From Phycisphaeraceae bacterium (GTDB lineage Bacteria > Planctomycetota > Phycisphaerae > Phycisphaerales > UBA1924), in the NCBI GenBank assembly GCA_026126305.1, contig JAHCJI010000009.1:1-64000 (forward strand): DNA of 64,000 nt, written 5' to 3'. The translations under genes were made by a program, and so were the position numbers. Shown here one piece after another: positions 50,900-61,088 of the stretch (positions within the stretch are counted from its first letter, which is position 1; each line of letters begins with the position of its first letter). A model generated the notes under the pieces. The model made no database searches and was not told where the DNA came from. It saw nothing but the letters and a program-made list of their open reading frames with translations.

Positions 50900-52360
50900 A
50901 TGAGCCACGAACGAAAAAATTTCCGTGCTCCAACCCCGCTCGCCTGCCTGGCCGCGATTTCGATGGTCTTGCCCGCCCCCGGCGCGTTCGCCCAGGACGA
51001 CTGCCCGCCCCAGCACGTCGTGCCCGACCAGGATCTGGCGGGCAATTTTGGAAGCAAGTTTACATTCAACGACCGCCACCTGATCGTGGGCGATGGCGCC
51101 GCTTTCTCATTGTGCCCGGGCGGCACCACGGTCTGCCGTGGTGGCGCGATCTTCGTGTACGAGCGTTTTGATAGCGAATGGTTCCCCGTCCAGACCATCG
51201 TTCCGCCGGATGTGACACTGGTGGAGGGCTTCGGCGTGTCGGTGGCGCTCGACCCGCTGGACCCCAACCGCATGATGACCGCCTCGGCCACGCGCATCGT
51301 CGATGGCGTGTGGGGGCTGGGCCGCTTCTACGAGTTCGATGGCGAGGAGTGGCGCGAGGTGTCCCAGTTCCTGCCGCCGCCGGGATCCCACCCCGCGACC
51401 GACTTTGCCAGGTTCATCGTGTTGCGTGGCGACACGGCGATCGTCGAGCACGGCGGAAGCGTGTATCGATATCGTGAGATCGATGGCCGCTGGGTACACG
51501 AGCAGACGATATCGAAGCCCGATTCCATGCAACCCGCCAGCGTCATGTTTGCACAAGGCGGCATCGAACTGGGCGAACACTGGGCCTTCGTCACGGCCCA
51601 GCGCGACAGCAGCCAAGGCCGCCTGCACGGCGCGGTGGCGGTGTACCGACGCGAGGCCGACGGCTCACTCACGTTTACCCAGCACCTGCTGCCCCCGCCC
51701 GACGCCGCGGGCGAGCGGCAGAGCGAACAGTTCGGCAACGCCATCGCCTTCGACGGGCGGACGCTGGTCGTCGGAGCGTTCCTGGCAAATCGAGAGTTCG
51801 AGGAGCAGGGCGTGGCCTACGTCTACGAACTCGACGGTGAGCAATGGACGCTCCGCCAGGAATTGCTGAGCAGCGAGGCGCGACGTGAGCATTGGTTCGG
51901 CGGGGGCATCTCGGTCGAGGGCGATACGTTGATCATCGGGCAACAACGGAGTTTCAGCACGATCTTTCGAACATACATGTTCGAGCGCGGTGCCGATGGG
52001 CGGTGGCGCGAGTCTAAGATCCTGCGCCCCGGGCCTGTTTCGCCAGCGGTTCCCGTGGGCTTTGGGTTCAATTCTGGGATCTATGGCCGTTGGGCCATCG
52101 TGGGCGCCTTGAACGAACTCCAGGAGGGCCAACTCACGGGGCCCGGCGCGATGTATTCCTTCGACCTGGACTGCATCCGCGGCACGACACCTTGCCCGGC
52201 CGACATGGACGGCGACGGCCAACAGACCATCTTCGACTTCCTCCTTTTCTTCAACCTCTTCGCCGCGGGCGACCCACTCGCCGACTTCGACGGCGACGGC
52301 GATCTTACATTGTTCGACTTCCTGGCCTTCCAGACCGCGTTTGCGGCGGGGTGCGAGTAG
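50900..52360 (+). CDS. Secreted FG-GAP/beta-propeller-like protein with GC-type dockerin tail
   Basis: A protein of 486 residues from ATG 50900. Signal peptide (CLAAISMVLPAPGAFAQ), then repeats of about 50-60 residues with GxxVALD, GRTLVVGA, VAYVYELDGEQWTLRQ and similar blades, pointing to a seven-bladed propeller. The end is the paired Asp-rich dockerin-like tail (CPADMDGDGQQTIFDFLLF, ADFDGDGDLTLFDFLAFQ). That tail is widespread in Phycisphaerae secreted proteins and is probably a sorting or anchoring signal. No enzyme motif. Confidence 0.88.
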   Translation: MSHERKNFRAPTPLACLAAISMVLPAPGAFAQDDCPPQHVVPDQDLAGNFGSKFTFNDRHLIVGDGAAFSLCPGGTTVCRGGAIFVYERFDSEWFPVQTIVPPDVTLVEGFGVSVALDPLDPNRMMTASATRIVDGVWGLGRFYEFDGEEWREVSQFLPPPGSHPATDFARFIVLRGDTAIVEHGGSVYRYREIDGRWVHEQTISKPDSMQPASVMFAQGGIELGEHWAFVTAQRDSSQGRLHGAVAVYRREADGSLTFTQHLLPPPDAAGERQSEQFGNAIAFDGRTLVVGAFLANREFEEQGVAYVYELDGEQWTLRQELLSSEARREHWFGGGISVEGDTLIIGQQRSFSTIFRTYMFERGADGRWRESKILRPGPVSPAVPVGFGFNSGIYGRWAIVGALNELQEGQLTGPGAMYSFDLDCIRGTTPCPADMDGDGQQTIFDFLLFFNLFAAGDPLADFDGDGDLTLFDFLAFQTAFAAGCE

Positions 52361-52641
52361 GGAAGGGGCATCGGTCCTTGGGTATCGGGCGAAAGGGTCA
52401 GGCTCCAGCCTTACAGGCCCGACTCGTCACAGCGCCATAGCCCAATAAAAACCCCCCTCCCGCCCCCCCAGGGCCGATTGCTCCCCTTCTAGGACCAGGG
52501 CCCCCACTTTTTCGCCCCGATCCGCGCCCGCGGAGTCAAGTGCCCATCCGATCCACTCGATACACCCCCTGCGGGCGGCACGACCGGCACGGGGCCGGCG
52601 GCGAGTTCGCGATCGATGGATCGACTCTGGGAGTAATCAGT

Positions 52642-53349
52642 ATGTCCAGGACCCCAACGACCGAACAGGCGTACATCGCTTTCGCCCGCCAGCACCTGAC
52701 CATCTGGGAGGGCAACGGGGGGCAGCCACCCATGATCGGGTTATCGTCCTTGCAGTTGCAAGAGACGAGCGACGCCGTCGACGCGGCAGAGGCGGCCTAC
52801 GCCGCGGCCCTGGCGGCGCGCGACGCCAGCAAGGCGGCCACCCAAGCCAAGGACAACGCCCTGGCGGCCCTCCAGGCGGTCATCGGCGGCGACATCGACA
52901 CCATCGACGCCTTCGCCAAGGCCACCAAGAACCCCAACGTCTGGGTGCTCGCCCAGATCCCCGCGCCCAAGGACCCCAGCGAGCGGCCCGCCCCGCCCGC
53001 GCCCACCGACCTGCGGGCCGTGGTCGACAGCGACGGCTCGGTGAACCTCTCCTTCAAGGTCGCCACCGGCGGCGGGGCCACCTACCTCGTCCAGCGGCTG
53101 GTCACGCCCCTGGAGGGCGCCCCCAACGCCTACGAGTTCCTCGGCTTTGCGAACGACAACAAGACCTTCACCGACAACGCCGTGCCCGAGGGCGTCAAGA
53201 GCGTGGGCTACCGCGTGGCCGCCCGCCTGGCCACGGGCCCGATGAGCAGCTGGAGCCAGACGCTCATCATCCCCTTTGGCAGCCAGGACAACGGCCCGCT
53301 GGGCAGCATCGCGCCGGCGAACCCCGAAGACCAGAAGGCCGCGGGCTGA
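52642..53349 (+). CDS. Helical + FN3-like protein, paralogue 3
   Basis: A protein of 235 residues from ATG 52642 (GGGAG at 52630-52634). N-terminal helices (TEQAYIAFARQHLTIWEG, then Ala-rich to ~110), Pro linker (PAPKDPSERPAPPAP), FN3-like domain with ATYLVQRLVTPLEG, FTDNAVPEGVKSVGYRV and GPMSSWSQTLII. It shares the same two-part plan and the VQR, DNA.P.G, YRV and closing G-S-I-A-P motifs with the genes at 20921 and 24711 but is clearly more distant. No export signal. The 281-bp gap before it holds no gene. Confidence 0.8.
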   Translation: MSRTPTTEQAYIAFARQHLTIWEGNGGQPPMIGLSSLQLQETSDAVDAAEAAYAAALAARDASKAATQAKDNALAALQAVIGGDIDTIDAFAKATKNPNVWVLAQIPAPKDPSERPAPPAPTDLRAVVDSDGSVNLSFKVATGGGATYLVQRLVTPLEGAPNAYEFLGFANDNKTFTDNAVPEGVKSVGYRVAARLATGPMSSWSQTLIIPFGSQDNGPLGSIAPANPEDQKAAG

Positions 53350-53523
53350 AGCCGCCAGCAAGGGCCGAACAGGTTCGATTGCACAGACGCCCGGGACCGC
53401 TTTGGGCGGTGGCCCCGGGCGTCGTGCTGCGCCGGCCTAGGACAAAGCGGACGGCTCGTTGGGCCCAGGGCAGCAAAGCCGGCCGCGCCGCCGACGCGGG
53501 GCGTTGAACCCTACCCTCCTGCC

Positions 53524-54465
53524 ATGCCCGACACCGACACCATCGCCCTGACGCTGGCCCACTCGCCCGACGCCGACGACATGGCCATGTGGTGGCCCCT
53601 GACGGGCTTCTTGACCCCCACCGGCGACCGCCTGCGCCCCCCCACCATCGACACCGGCCGCTTCACCTTCCACCCCATGGCCCGGGACGTGGAGCATCTC
53701 AACGCCACGGCCCGTGAGCGCCCGCTGGACATCACCGCCATCTCCGCGGCGGCCTGGCCCGCGTTGGCCGACCTCTACGCCATCACCGACGCGGGGGCGT
53801 CCTTTGGCGAGAACTACGGGCCCAAGCTCGTCGCCCGCGCTGATGCGCCATTGCACTGCGACGGCTGCGTGCGGGCCCAAAAGCCCGACATCGCCATCCC
53901 CGGCGCTCGCACGACCGCCGCCCTGGTGCTCAAGATGGTGCTCGGCCCGGCCCGCGAGCAAACCCGCTTGGTCGAGATGCCCTTCGAGCAGATCGCCCAC
54001 GCAGTGGCCCAGGGCGAAGTGGGCGCGGGGCTGCTGATCCACGAGGCCCAGCTGACCTTCGAGGGGCATGGCCTCAAGCAGGTGCTCGACCTGGGCCAGT
54101 GGTGGCACGCCCAGACCGGCCAGCCCCTGCCCCTGGGCCTGAACGTCGTGCGCCGGGGGCTTGAAGACGAGCACGGCCCGGGCACGCTGGCCGAGATCGA
54201 CCGCCTGCTGAGCGCCTCGGTGGCCCACGCGCGGGCCAACCCCGGCCAGACCCGCGAGTACCTGCTCCTGCACGCCGACACCAAGCCCGAGTGGCGCGAC
54301 GACGCGCTGCTGGAGCGGTACCTGGCCATGTACGTCAGCGACCTGACGGCGAGCATGGGCCCAAGGGGGCACGCAGCGCTCGAACGCCTCTACGCACAGG
54401 CCCAAGGTGCCGGCCTGCTGCCCCAAGCCCCCACCGTCGACGCCATCGATCCCGCACGCGTCTGA
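53524..54465 (+). CDS. mqnD: 1,4-dihydroxy-6-naphthoate synthase
   Basis: A protein of 313 residues of the MqnA/MqnD family. [55 protein letters not shown] and [20 protein letters not shown] point to MqnD, with [12 protein letters not shown] after them. It converts cyclic de-hypoxanthine futalosine to dihydroxynaphthoate in the futalosine route to menaquinone. No other mqn gene is nearby. The ABC exporter follows after 58 bp, apparently unrelated. Confidence 0.9.
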   Translation: MPDTDTIALTLAHSPDADDMAMWWPLTGFLTPTGDRLRPPTIDTGRFTFHPMARDVEHLNATARERPLDITAISAAAWPALADLYAITDAGASFGENYGPKLVARADAPLHCDGCVRAQKPDIAIPGARTTAALVLKMVLGPAREQTRLVEMPFEQIAHAVAQGEVGAGLLIHEAQLTFEGHGLKQVLDLGQWWHAQTGQPLPLGLNVVRRGLEDEHGPGTLAEIDRLLSASVAHARANPGQTREYLLLHADTKPEWRDDALLERYLAMYVSDLTASMGPRGHAALERLYAQAQGAGLLPQAPTVDAIDPARV

Positions 54466-54523
54466 CCGGGCCGCACCTTCATCGGCCTTGCCCGGGCGAA
54501 CCAACGAGGCTCTAGACTCTCCC

Positions 54524-55246
54524 ATGATCGACCGTGGCGCGAGCGAGCCGGTCTTTGCGGCCCGCGGGCTCACCAAGACCTATCACGTGGGCGACGTCGA
54601 CGTCCACGCCCTGCGCGACGTCGACCTGGACCTGTGGCCGGGCGAGTTCGTCGTGCTGCTGGGGCCCAGCGGCTCGGGCAAGAGCACGCTGCTGAACATC
54701 CTGGGCGGGCTCGACGTGCCCACGAGCGGCACCGTGCGCTCGCTGGGCCACGACCTGTCGTCCATGACCGATGCGCAACTGACCATGTTTCGCCGGGCCC
54801 ACGTGGGCTTTGTCTTCCAGTTCTACAACCTCATCCCCTCGCTGACGGCCCTGGAAAACGTCTCGCTGGTCACCGAGATCTCTCCCATGCCCATGCGCCC
54901 TGAGGAGGCCCTGGAACTCGTGGGCCTGGCCGATCGCATGGACCACTTCCCCGCGCAGCTTTCCGGCGGCGAGCAGCAACGCGTGGCCATCGCCCGCGCC
55001 ATCGCCAAGCGGCCGAGCATCCTGCTGTGCGACGAGCCAACCGGCGCCCTGGACGCCACCACCGGCGTGGTGGTGCTGGCGGCCATCGAACGCGTGGCAA
55101 GTGAACTCAACGCCACCACCGCCATCATCACCCACAACGCGGCCATCGCCGCCATGGCCGGACGCGTGCTGCGCATGTCCGGCGGCCGACTGGCCAGCGA
55201 GCAGGTCCACGAGCACCGCGCGCCCGCCTCGGAGATCACCTGGTGA
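54524..55246 (+). CDS. ABC exporter ATPase (MacB/LolD type)
   Basis: A protein of 240 residues. [19 protein letters not shown] (Walker A), [18 protein letters not shown] (Q-loop with the LolD/MacB FYNL pattern), [15 protein letters not shown] signature, [13 protein letters not shown] (Walker B) and THNAA. It pairs with the downstream FtsX-like permease, overlapping it by GTGA. Confidence 0.93.
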   Translation: MIDRGASEPVFAARGLTKTYHVGDVDVHALRDVDLDLWPGEFVVLLGPSGSGKSTLLNILGGLDVPTSGTVRSLGHDLSSMTDAQLTMFRRAHVGFVFQFYNLIPSLTALENVSLVTEISPMPMRPEEALELVGLADRMDHFPAQLSGGEQQRVAIARAIAKRPSILLCDEPTGALDATTGVVVLAAIERVASELNATTAIITHNAAIAAMAGRVLRMSGGRLASEQVHEHRAPASEITW

Positions 55247-57624
55247 GGCCCGCGGCCCTGACGCGCAAGCTGCTGCGCGACGTGCGCCAACGGCTGGGCC
55301 AGGCGCTGGCCATCGCGGTGGTCCTGGCGGCGGGCGTGGCCACCTTTGTCATGTCGCTGTCGATGCTCGACTCGCTGGGTGCCACGCTTGAGGCCTACTA
55401 CGCCCGCTCACGCTTCGCGCACGTGTTTGCCTCGCTCGAACGCGCCCCCGGGGCCATCGCCGATCGCCTGAACGACATCGATGGCGTCAGCGTCGTGCAG
55501 GAACGCATCGTCCAGGGCGTGCTGCTGGACATGCCCGGGCTCGAAACCCCCGCCCTGGCGCGGGTCGTCTCGCTGCCCGAAAGCCCAACCGAGGGGCTCA
55601 ACCTCGTCCACGTCCGGCAAGGACGCTGGCCCGCGCCCGCCATGCCCAACCCAGAGGTGCTCGTCTCCGAAAAGTTCGCCCACGAGCACAGCCTGCGGCC
55701 CGGGTCGAGCATCTCGGCCATCCTCAACGGCCGGCTCCAGATCCTGCGTGTCTCGGGCCTGGCCTTGTCGCCCGAGTACATCTATCTCATCGCCCCGGGC
55801 TCGGTGCTGCCCGAGAACGAACGCTTCGGCGTGCTGTGGATGCCCCACCTGGACGCCCAGGCCGCCTTCGACATGCGCGGGGCCTTCAACGACGTGGTGG
55901 TGCGGCTGGCCCCCGGAGCCCACGAACGAGACGTCATCGATCAGGTCGACCGCGTCCTGGACCCCTACGGCTCGCTGGGCGCCTTCGGCCGCGAAGACCA
56001 GCCCAGCCACCAGTTCGTCGACAACGAACTGCGCGAACTGCGGGGCATGGCCGTCTTCGTGCCGGTCATCTTCCTGGTCGTGGCCGCGTTTCTCATGCAC
56101 GTGGTCTTCGGCCGTTTTGTGACCGCCCAGCGTCAGCAGGCCGCCACGCTCAAGGCCCTGGGCTACCCGACGCGGGCCGTGGCCGGGCACTACGTCGCCT
56201 TCGCGCTGACGATCGCCGTCGCCGGTGCCGCGCTGGGGGTGGGCCTGGGGGCGTGGATGGGCCGGGGCATGACCGCCTTGTACGCCGAATACTTCAACTT
56301 CCCCCACTTTGGCTATCGCCTGCGGTCGTCGATCGCCGTGGTTGCCGTCGCCGTGGGCCTGCTCGCCTCGCTCGTGGGCGTGCTGCCGGCGCTGCGGGGC
56401 ATCCTCAGGCTGCCGCCCGCCGAGGCCATGCGCCCGCCCAGCCCGCCCACCTACCGGGCCGGGCCGCTGACACACCCGCGGCTGCGCCGCCTCTGGGCCC
56501 GCCTGCTGGGCCCCGGCTCGCGCATGGTCGCGCGATCGATGCGGCACCGGCCCCTGAAGACCGCCCTGACCCTGCTGACCCTGGCTCTGGCCACGGCCAT
56601 CCTCGTCGTGGCCCACACCACGATGGACGCCGTGGATTTTATGATCGAGACCACCTTCCACCACGCCCAGCGCTACGACCTGGACGTGGCGCTGCACGAC
56701 CACGCCGACATCCGGGCCCGGGCCGAGGTGGCCGCGCTCCCGGGCGTGCGGGCCGTGGACGCCTACCGCGCCGTGCCGGTGCGCATCCCGCACGCCAACG
56801 AGCGCACCGTCGTGCGCGCGCTCCAGAGCGACGACGGACTCCTGCGAATGCTCGACATCGACGGACGCCCCGTCCGCCTGCCGACGGGCCCGGGCGTAGT
56901 GGTGGCTTCCAGCCTCGCCCAGCGCCTGGGCGCGGTGCCGGGCGACACGCTGCGGGTGGAGGTCCTGACCGGTCGACGCGCCGCCATCGACCTGCCCATC
57001 GCCGGCCTGACCATCGACGCCTCGGGCACGGCGATCTACGCCCGGCTGGAAGACTTCACCCAAGCCATCGGCGAGCCCAACACCCTGGGCGGCCTCTACA
57101 TCCAATGTGAGCCGGGACAAAGAAGCCAGGTCGCCGCACGCCTGCGCGAATCGCCGGGCGTGGCCGCCGTCAACGACAAGGCCTCCACGCTGCGCAGCTT
57201 CCAAGAGACCGTGGCCCGCAGCATGGGCATCGTCCAGGGCGTGATCGCCCTGCTGGCCGGGGCCATCGCCGTGGGCGTGGTCTACAACACCGCCTCGGTC
57301 TCGCTGGCCGAACGCACGCGCGACCTGGCCACCATGCGCGTCATCGGCTTCACCCGGCGGGAGGTCGCCCTGGTGCAACTGGGCGAACTGGTCCTCTTAC
57401 TGCTGACCTCGCTGCCCATGGGCCTGCTGTTGGGCGTGGGCCTGTCCTATGCGGTCCACCGGGGCACCCAGTCGGACCTCTTCCGCATGCCCTTCATCCT
57501 GCAGAGTGGGACGTTGGCGTGGTCGGCCCTGGGCGTGCTGGCCGCCGGGCTGGCCTGCGCCACCGTCGTGGCCGCCCGAATGCAAACAATGGACCACATG
57601 GACGCCCTCAAGGCGATGGACTGA
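55243..57624 (+). CDS. FtsX-like ABC permease (793 aa)
   Basis: GTG start at 55243. N-terminal helix ([20 protein letters not shown]), a large periplasmic domain, then two FtsX units of helices (~270-390: [40 protein letters not shown]; ~660-790: [40 protein letters not shown]). Size and two FtsX cores fit the LolE/MacB-like permeases that export lipoproteins, peptides or antibiotics. [20 protein letters not shown] is a family-like signature. Substrate unknown. Confidence 0.92.
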   Translation: MRPAALTRKLLRDVRQRLGQALAIAVVLAAGVATFVMSLSMLDSLGATLEAYYARSRFAHVFASLERAPGAIADRLNDIDGVSVVQERIVQGVLLDMPGLETPALARVVSLPESPTEGLNLVHVRQGRWPAPAMPNPEVLVSEKFAHEHSLRPGSSISAILNGRLQILRVSGLALSPEYIYLIAPGSVLPENERFGVLWMPHLDAQAAFDMRGAFNDVVVRLAPGAHERDVIDQVDRVLDPYGSLGAFGREDQPSHQFVDNELRELRGMAVFVPVIFLVVAAFLMHVVFGRFVTAQRQQAATLKALGYPTRAVAGHYVAFALTIAVAGAALGVGLGAWMGRGMTALYAEYFNFPHFGYRLRSSIAVVAVAVGLLASLVGVLPALRGILRLPPAEAMRPPSPPTYRAGPLTHPRLRRLWARLLGPGSRMVARSMRHRPLKTALTLLTLALATAILVVAHTTMDAVDFMIETTFHHAQRYDLDVALHDHADIRARAEVAALPGVRAVDAYRAVPVRIPHANERTVVRALQSDDGLLRMLDIDGRPVRLPTGPGVVVASSLAQRLGAVPGDTLRVEVLTGRRAAIDLPIAGLTIDASGTAIYARLEDFTQAIGEPNTLGGLYIQCEPGQRSQVAARLRESPGVAAVNDKASTLRSFQETVARSMGIVQGVIALLAGAIAVGVVYNTASVSLAERTRDLATMRVIGFTRREVALVQLGELVLLLLTSLPMGLLLGVGLSYAVHRGTQSDLFRMPFILQSGTLAWSALGVLAAGLACATVVAARMQTMDHMDALKAMD

Positions 57625-57629
57625 TCCCC

Positions 57630-58913
57630 ATGCACGAACACCACCACCCACGCCACATGACAAAGCAACACCCTACCCGCCGAGGCGGCGTCGCTGGTTG
57701 GGCCCTTGGCATCACGCTGCTGGTGGCCCTGACCATCGGCCTGGCGCTGGCTCTGCGGCCCCGGCCCATCGCCGTCACCACCGCCGTCGTCGACCGCGGC
57801 CCGGTCGTGCGCGAGGTCGAGCGTGAGGCCGTCACGCGCGTCCGCGAACGTCACACCATCTCCAGCCCGCTGACCGGCCGGCTGCAACGCATCACGCTGG
57901 ACCCCGGCGATGCCGTCGTGGCCGGCCAGAGCATCGTGGCGGTCATCGAGCCAACCGACCCCGAATTGCTCGACCCCCGGGCCCTGGCCCAGGCCGCCGC
58001 TCGCGTGGGCGCGGCCGAGAGCGCCCTGCGACGGGCCATGGCCAATGAGCAGCGGGCCATGGCAGACCTGGAACAGGCCACACGCGAGCTCGAACGGCAG
58101 GCCAGGGCCTCCGAGGGAGGCGCTTCGTACGCCATCGAGCTCGACCGCGCCCAGACCGCCCAGCGCATCGCCGCCCAGGAGGCCCGCGCCGCAGAGGCCA
58201 GCGCCGACCTGGCCCGCTACGACCTCGAACTGGCACGGGCGGCGTTGCGCTTCACCGCGGGCGAGCCACCCGCCGACGACACGCCCACCCTGGCCATCGT
58301 CGCGCCCATCCAAGGCCGCGTGCTGCGCGTCTTCCAGGAGAGCGCCGCCGTGGTCGCCCCGGGCACACCGCTCCTGGAACTGGGCGACCCCACCGACCTG
58401 GAGATCGTCGCCGACGTGCTCTCGACCCAGGCCGTGGCCATCGAGCCCGGCCACGAGGTCATCGTCGACCACTGGGGCGGGCCCCACCCGCTGCTGGCCG
58501 TGGTCCGCCGCGTCGAGCCTGCCGCCTTTTTGAAGATCTCGGCCCTGGGCGTCGAAGAGCAGCGTGTCAACGTCATCGCCGACCTGCTCAGCCCTGCGGA
58601 AAGCCGCCCCACCCTGGGCGACGCCTACCGCGTCACCGCCCGCATCATCACCCAACGCCACGACGACGTCCGACGCGTGCCCGACAGCGCCCTGGTCCGG
58701 CTCGCCCAAGAGGACGATGCCGGGCCGAGGTGGGCCGTCTACGTCGTCCGTGACGGCAGGGCCGTGCGCACCGAGGTCACCGTGGGCCTGCGTGCCGGCC
58801 GCTGGGCCACCATCATCGACGGCCCGGCCGAGGGTGACACCGTCGTGCTTTACCCCCCCGACACGCTCACCGACGGTGCCAGAGTTACCAGCGACGGCCA
58901 CGCCCGGCGATAA
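57630..58913 (+). CDS. HlyD-type periplasmic adaptor protein
   Basis: A protein of 427 residues from ATG 57630, 5 bp after the permease stop. An N-terminal anchor (GVAGWALGITLLVALTIGLA) is followed by a lipoyl half (ISSPLTGRLQRITLDPGDAV), a long Ala/Glu coiled hairpin (~115-210), the second half (IVAPIQGRVLRVFQESAAVV) and a beta-barrel (VTARIITQRHDDVRRVPDSA). It completes an ABC exporter of the MacAB/DevBCA design. A matching outer-membrane channel gene is not in the window. Confidence 0.92.
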   Translation: MHEHHHPRHMTKQHPTRRGGVAGWALGITLLVALTIGLALALRPRPIAVTTAVVDRGPVVREVEREAVTRVRERHTISSPLTGRLQRITLDPGDAVVAGQSIVAVIEPTDPELLDPRALAQAAARVGAAESALRRAMANEQRAMADLEQATRELERQARASEGGASYAIELDRAQTAQRIAAQEARAAEASADLARYDLELARAALRFTAGEPPADDTPTLAIVAPIQGRVLRVFQESAAVVAPGTPLLELGDPTDLEIVADVLSTQAVAIEPGHEVIVDHWGGPHPLLAVVRRVEPAAFLKISALGVEEQRVNVIADLLSPAESRPTLGDAYRVTARIITQRHDDVRRVPDSALVRLAQEDDAGPRWAVYVVRDGRAVRTEVTVGLRAGRWATIIDGPAEGDTVVLYPPDTLTDGARVTSDGHARR

Positions 58914-59147
58914 CTCCCCTGCCGAGGGGCCGCCTCTACGCAGGCCCGACACCTTCCCTGCACGCCGCCACGGCTCCTATGGATTGATCCTTCTTGAAAC
59001 AAGTATGACACGCTTGATCAAACCCGTTTCTTATCATAGAATGAACATAAGTTTGGTTTCCGTTCTGAGGCACCAACAACGCCCCGGCCGGTTCCGGCTT
59101 GGCACCGTGTGACAAGCCGTTACGGCCATCTTCGGAAGGACGGCATC

Positions 59148-60347
59148 ATGAGGATTCGTCTTTGCTCCAGTTCGTTTACCGCTTCGATCCCGATGGCACT
59201 GTTCGCCAGTGCCTGTCTCTGTGCTTCCGCCTTGGCCGAGCCCCCGACCTACCGCGTCGATGACCTGGGCCCGGGCTGGAGTGGCAGCGCGATGAACAAC
59301 CGGGGCGACGCCTGCGGCAACTTTTCGCCCGACGGCACCGCGCTCCTCGCGGGGTTCTCACGCAACGGGCGGCCCTTCGAGTTGCTCCCGCTGCCAGAGG
59401 GCATGCAGACCTCAAGAGCCTCCGACATCAACGACCGGGGCGTCATCGTTGGCGCGGTCTGCCCGAACCAGTTCGTGATCACCCAGCCCATCGCCGCGGT
59501 CTGGCACCCCGTCGGCGACGGTTACGAGGTCGAGATCCTGGGAACCTACTCAACGCACCCGTACTCGGCGGCGTGGGCCATCAACAACCTGGGCGACATC
59601 ATCGGCGGCTCGGGACATTTCGGATGGAGCCTGACCACGGGGCTCCTCTTCGACGAGGGCGGACCCAGGATCCTGCCCGGCGGTATCCGCGCATCGGACA
59701 TCAACGATGCACGCGTCTTGGTCTCGGGTAACGTCCTGACCGAACTGGACACGGGCCTGACCACCGAGATACCGCTGCCGCCGGGCAACTGGCAGGGATT
59801 CGCCAGCAACGCCATCAACAACGCAAACGACGTCTGCGGCCACGTCATCGGATTCTCGGGGTGTAGCACATTCCCCATCCGCTATCGGCAGGGCATCGGC
59901 TGGGAGTTCCTGGGCGGCTGCGCGACCACCACCAGCGCCACGGCGATCAACGACCACGGCGATGCGCTGCTCTATTACTACACCACCGTCGCGGGCGTCG
60001 ACTTCACCGACCACGGGTTCTACGCGATCGGCTCGCTCATCGACCCATCCCAAGGCACATGGTTCGTCCAGTGGGGCGGGGCCATCGACATCAACAACAA
60101 CCATCAGATCCTGTCTTCGGCAAGGCGCGGTGCCACCGGCCCGATCGGGGCCATCCGCATGTCCCCGATCAACCTGCCCTGCCCAGCCGACATCGACGGC
60201 GATGGAGAACTCACCCTCTTTGACTTCCTCCGATTCCAGAACCTCTTCGCCATGGGCGACCCGGCCGCCGACTTCGACGGCGACGGAACCCTGACCATCT
60301 TCGACTTCCTCGCCTTCCAGAACGCCTTCGCCATCGGCTGCCCGTAA
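59148..60347 (+). CDS. Secreted HAF-repeat protein with GC-type dockerin tail
   Basis: A protein of 399 residues; GGAAGGA 7 bp before ATG 59148. Signal peptide to about residue 30 (SACLCASALA). HAF-type repeats with INDRGVIVGA, INNLGDIIGG, INNANDVCGH and INDHGDALL (about 50 residues apart) form a propeller-like fold. The tail has two Asp loops (CPADIDGDGELTLFDFLRF, ADFDGDGTLTIFDFLAFQ). The last 81 bases, from 60267, belong to the 440-bp duplication and are the same as in the gene ending at 63575. The 234-bp leader 58914-59147 is AT-richer and holds no gene. Confidence 0.87.
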   Translation: MRIRLCSSSFTASIPMALFASACLCASALAEPPTYRVDDLGPGWSGSAMNNRGDACGNFSPDGTALLAGFSRNGRPFELLPLPEGMQTSRASDINDRGVIVGAVCPNQFVITQPIAAVWHPVGDGYEVEILGTYSTHPYSAAWAINNLGDIIGGSGHFGWSLTTGLLFDEGGPRILPGGIRASDINDARVLVSGNVLTELDTGLTTEIPLPPGNWQGFASNAINNANDVCGHVIGFSGCSTFPIRYRQGIGWEFLGGCATTTSATAINDHGDALLYYYTTVAGVDFTDHGFYAIGSLIDPSQGTWFVQWGGAIDINNNHQILSSARRGATGPIGAIRMSPINLPCPADIDGDGELTLFDFLRFQNLFAMGDPAADFDGDGTLTIFDFLAFQNAFAIGCP

Positions 60348-60706
60348 GCAACCAGTCCTCATCCGCCCCGCACTGGCAACGGATACCGGATCACCGCGCG
60401 GCTGGGCATGGGCGGGTAGTCGATGACCAGCCGTAGGCAGTGGAAGTCTTGGGGGTCCCATCCCGCGCCCTTGAAGACGCGGGCCATGACACTCGTGTAC
60501 TGATCGGCCAGGGGCGTCGAGAGGTCGGCACCACGGCCGAGATGGACCGGACGCTCGTCGATGGGCAACCGGGCGCTCTCGGGGAAGCCCGGTGTCACCA
60601 CCCACGCGCCGCCATACACAGCGGTTTCCGCAGCCAGGGCCTCGGTCATGTCCCTATGCACGAGCAGGTCGAAGAGCATCGTCTCCACGGGCATGGCCAC
60701 CGAGGC
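60267..60706. repeat. 440-bp direct repeat, copy 1
   Basis: Same as 63495-63934 except for one base seen by eye (GCAGCCAGGG here, GCAGCGAGGG there). The offset is 3228 bp. It carries the 3' end of the dockerin gene and the 3' part of a converging gene. Outside these limits the two loci differ fully. Confidence 0.93.
60359..60706 (-). pseudogene. Truncated copy of the partial gene at 63587
   Basis: The minus-strand frame 60706-60359 encodes the same C-terminal 115 residues as the gene entering from the right edge (ASVAMPVETMLFDLLVHRDM ... DYPPMPSRAVIRYPLPV). Upstream of 60706 the similarity stops and the frame turns into unrelated Cys/Arg-rich text. It has lost its N-terminal part and should be non-functional. 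Confidence 0.8.
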
Positions 60707-61088
60707 ACACCAATGGGCCGTCATCGACCGGGTCGATTGCCTCCTGGACCAAACGGCACGGTGCACGAACCCATGGGGTTGAGCTCTTGTAGTGGCAGCG
60801 AAATCGACACTGGCATCCCCGGTTGTCCCGGAGGCAGGACCAGCGCTTTCGACCCTTCGGGCTGTGTGAGCAGAATGGCTGCTTGTGCGTGTCCTGTGCT
60901 GCCCAGCCTTTGGCCCGGCATTCGCCGCGAAGGTCCGCATATCGGGCACCACGCCACCGATTGCGAAACAAATGCCTGAAATATGCCGGAACATGCCTCA
61001 AATGGCATGTGCCTGGCGGTCTGTTTTCAGCTTTCCGCTATACTGCACCAGTTCACGGGGTGCCTTTTCTTGGGTCGAGGAGAGAGCG
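60707..61088. other. Gene-free DNA with hairpin before the propeller gene
   Basis: About 380 bp with no supportable gene. Near its end, ATGCC motifs recur about every 10-12 bp, and ACATGCC (60991-60997) / GGCATGT (61004-61010) form a 7-bp hairpin. TATACT at 61039-61044 may be a -10 for the next gene, without a clear -35. The hairpin and ATGCC repeats could be an operator. Confidence 0.4.

Noticed and set aside
60707..60994. Continuation of the truncated gene upstream of the 440-bp repeat
   Set aside because: The frame stays open but similarity to the second copy ends at 60706, and the following text has no resemblance to a natural protein.
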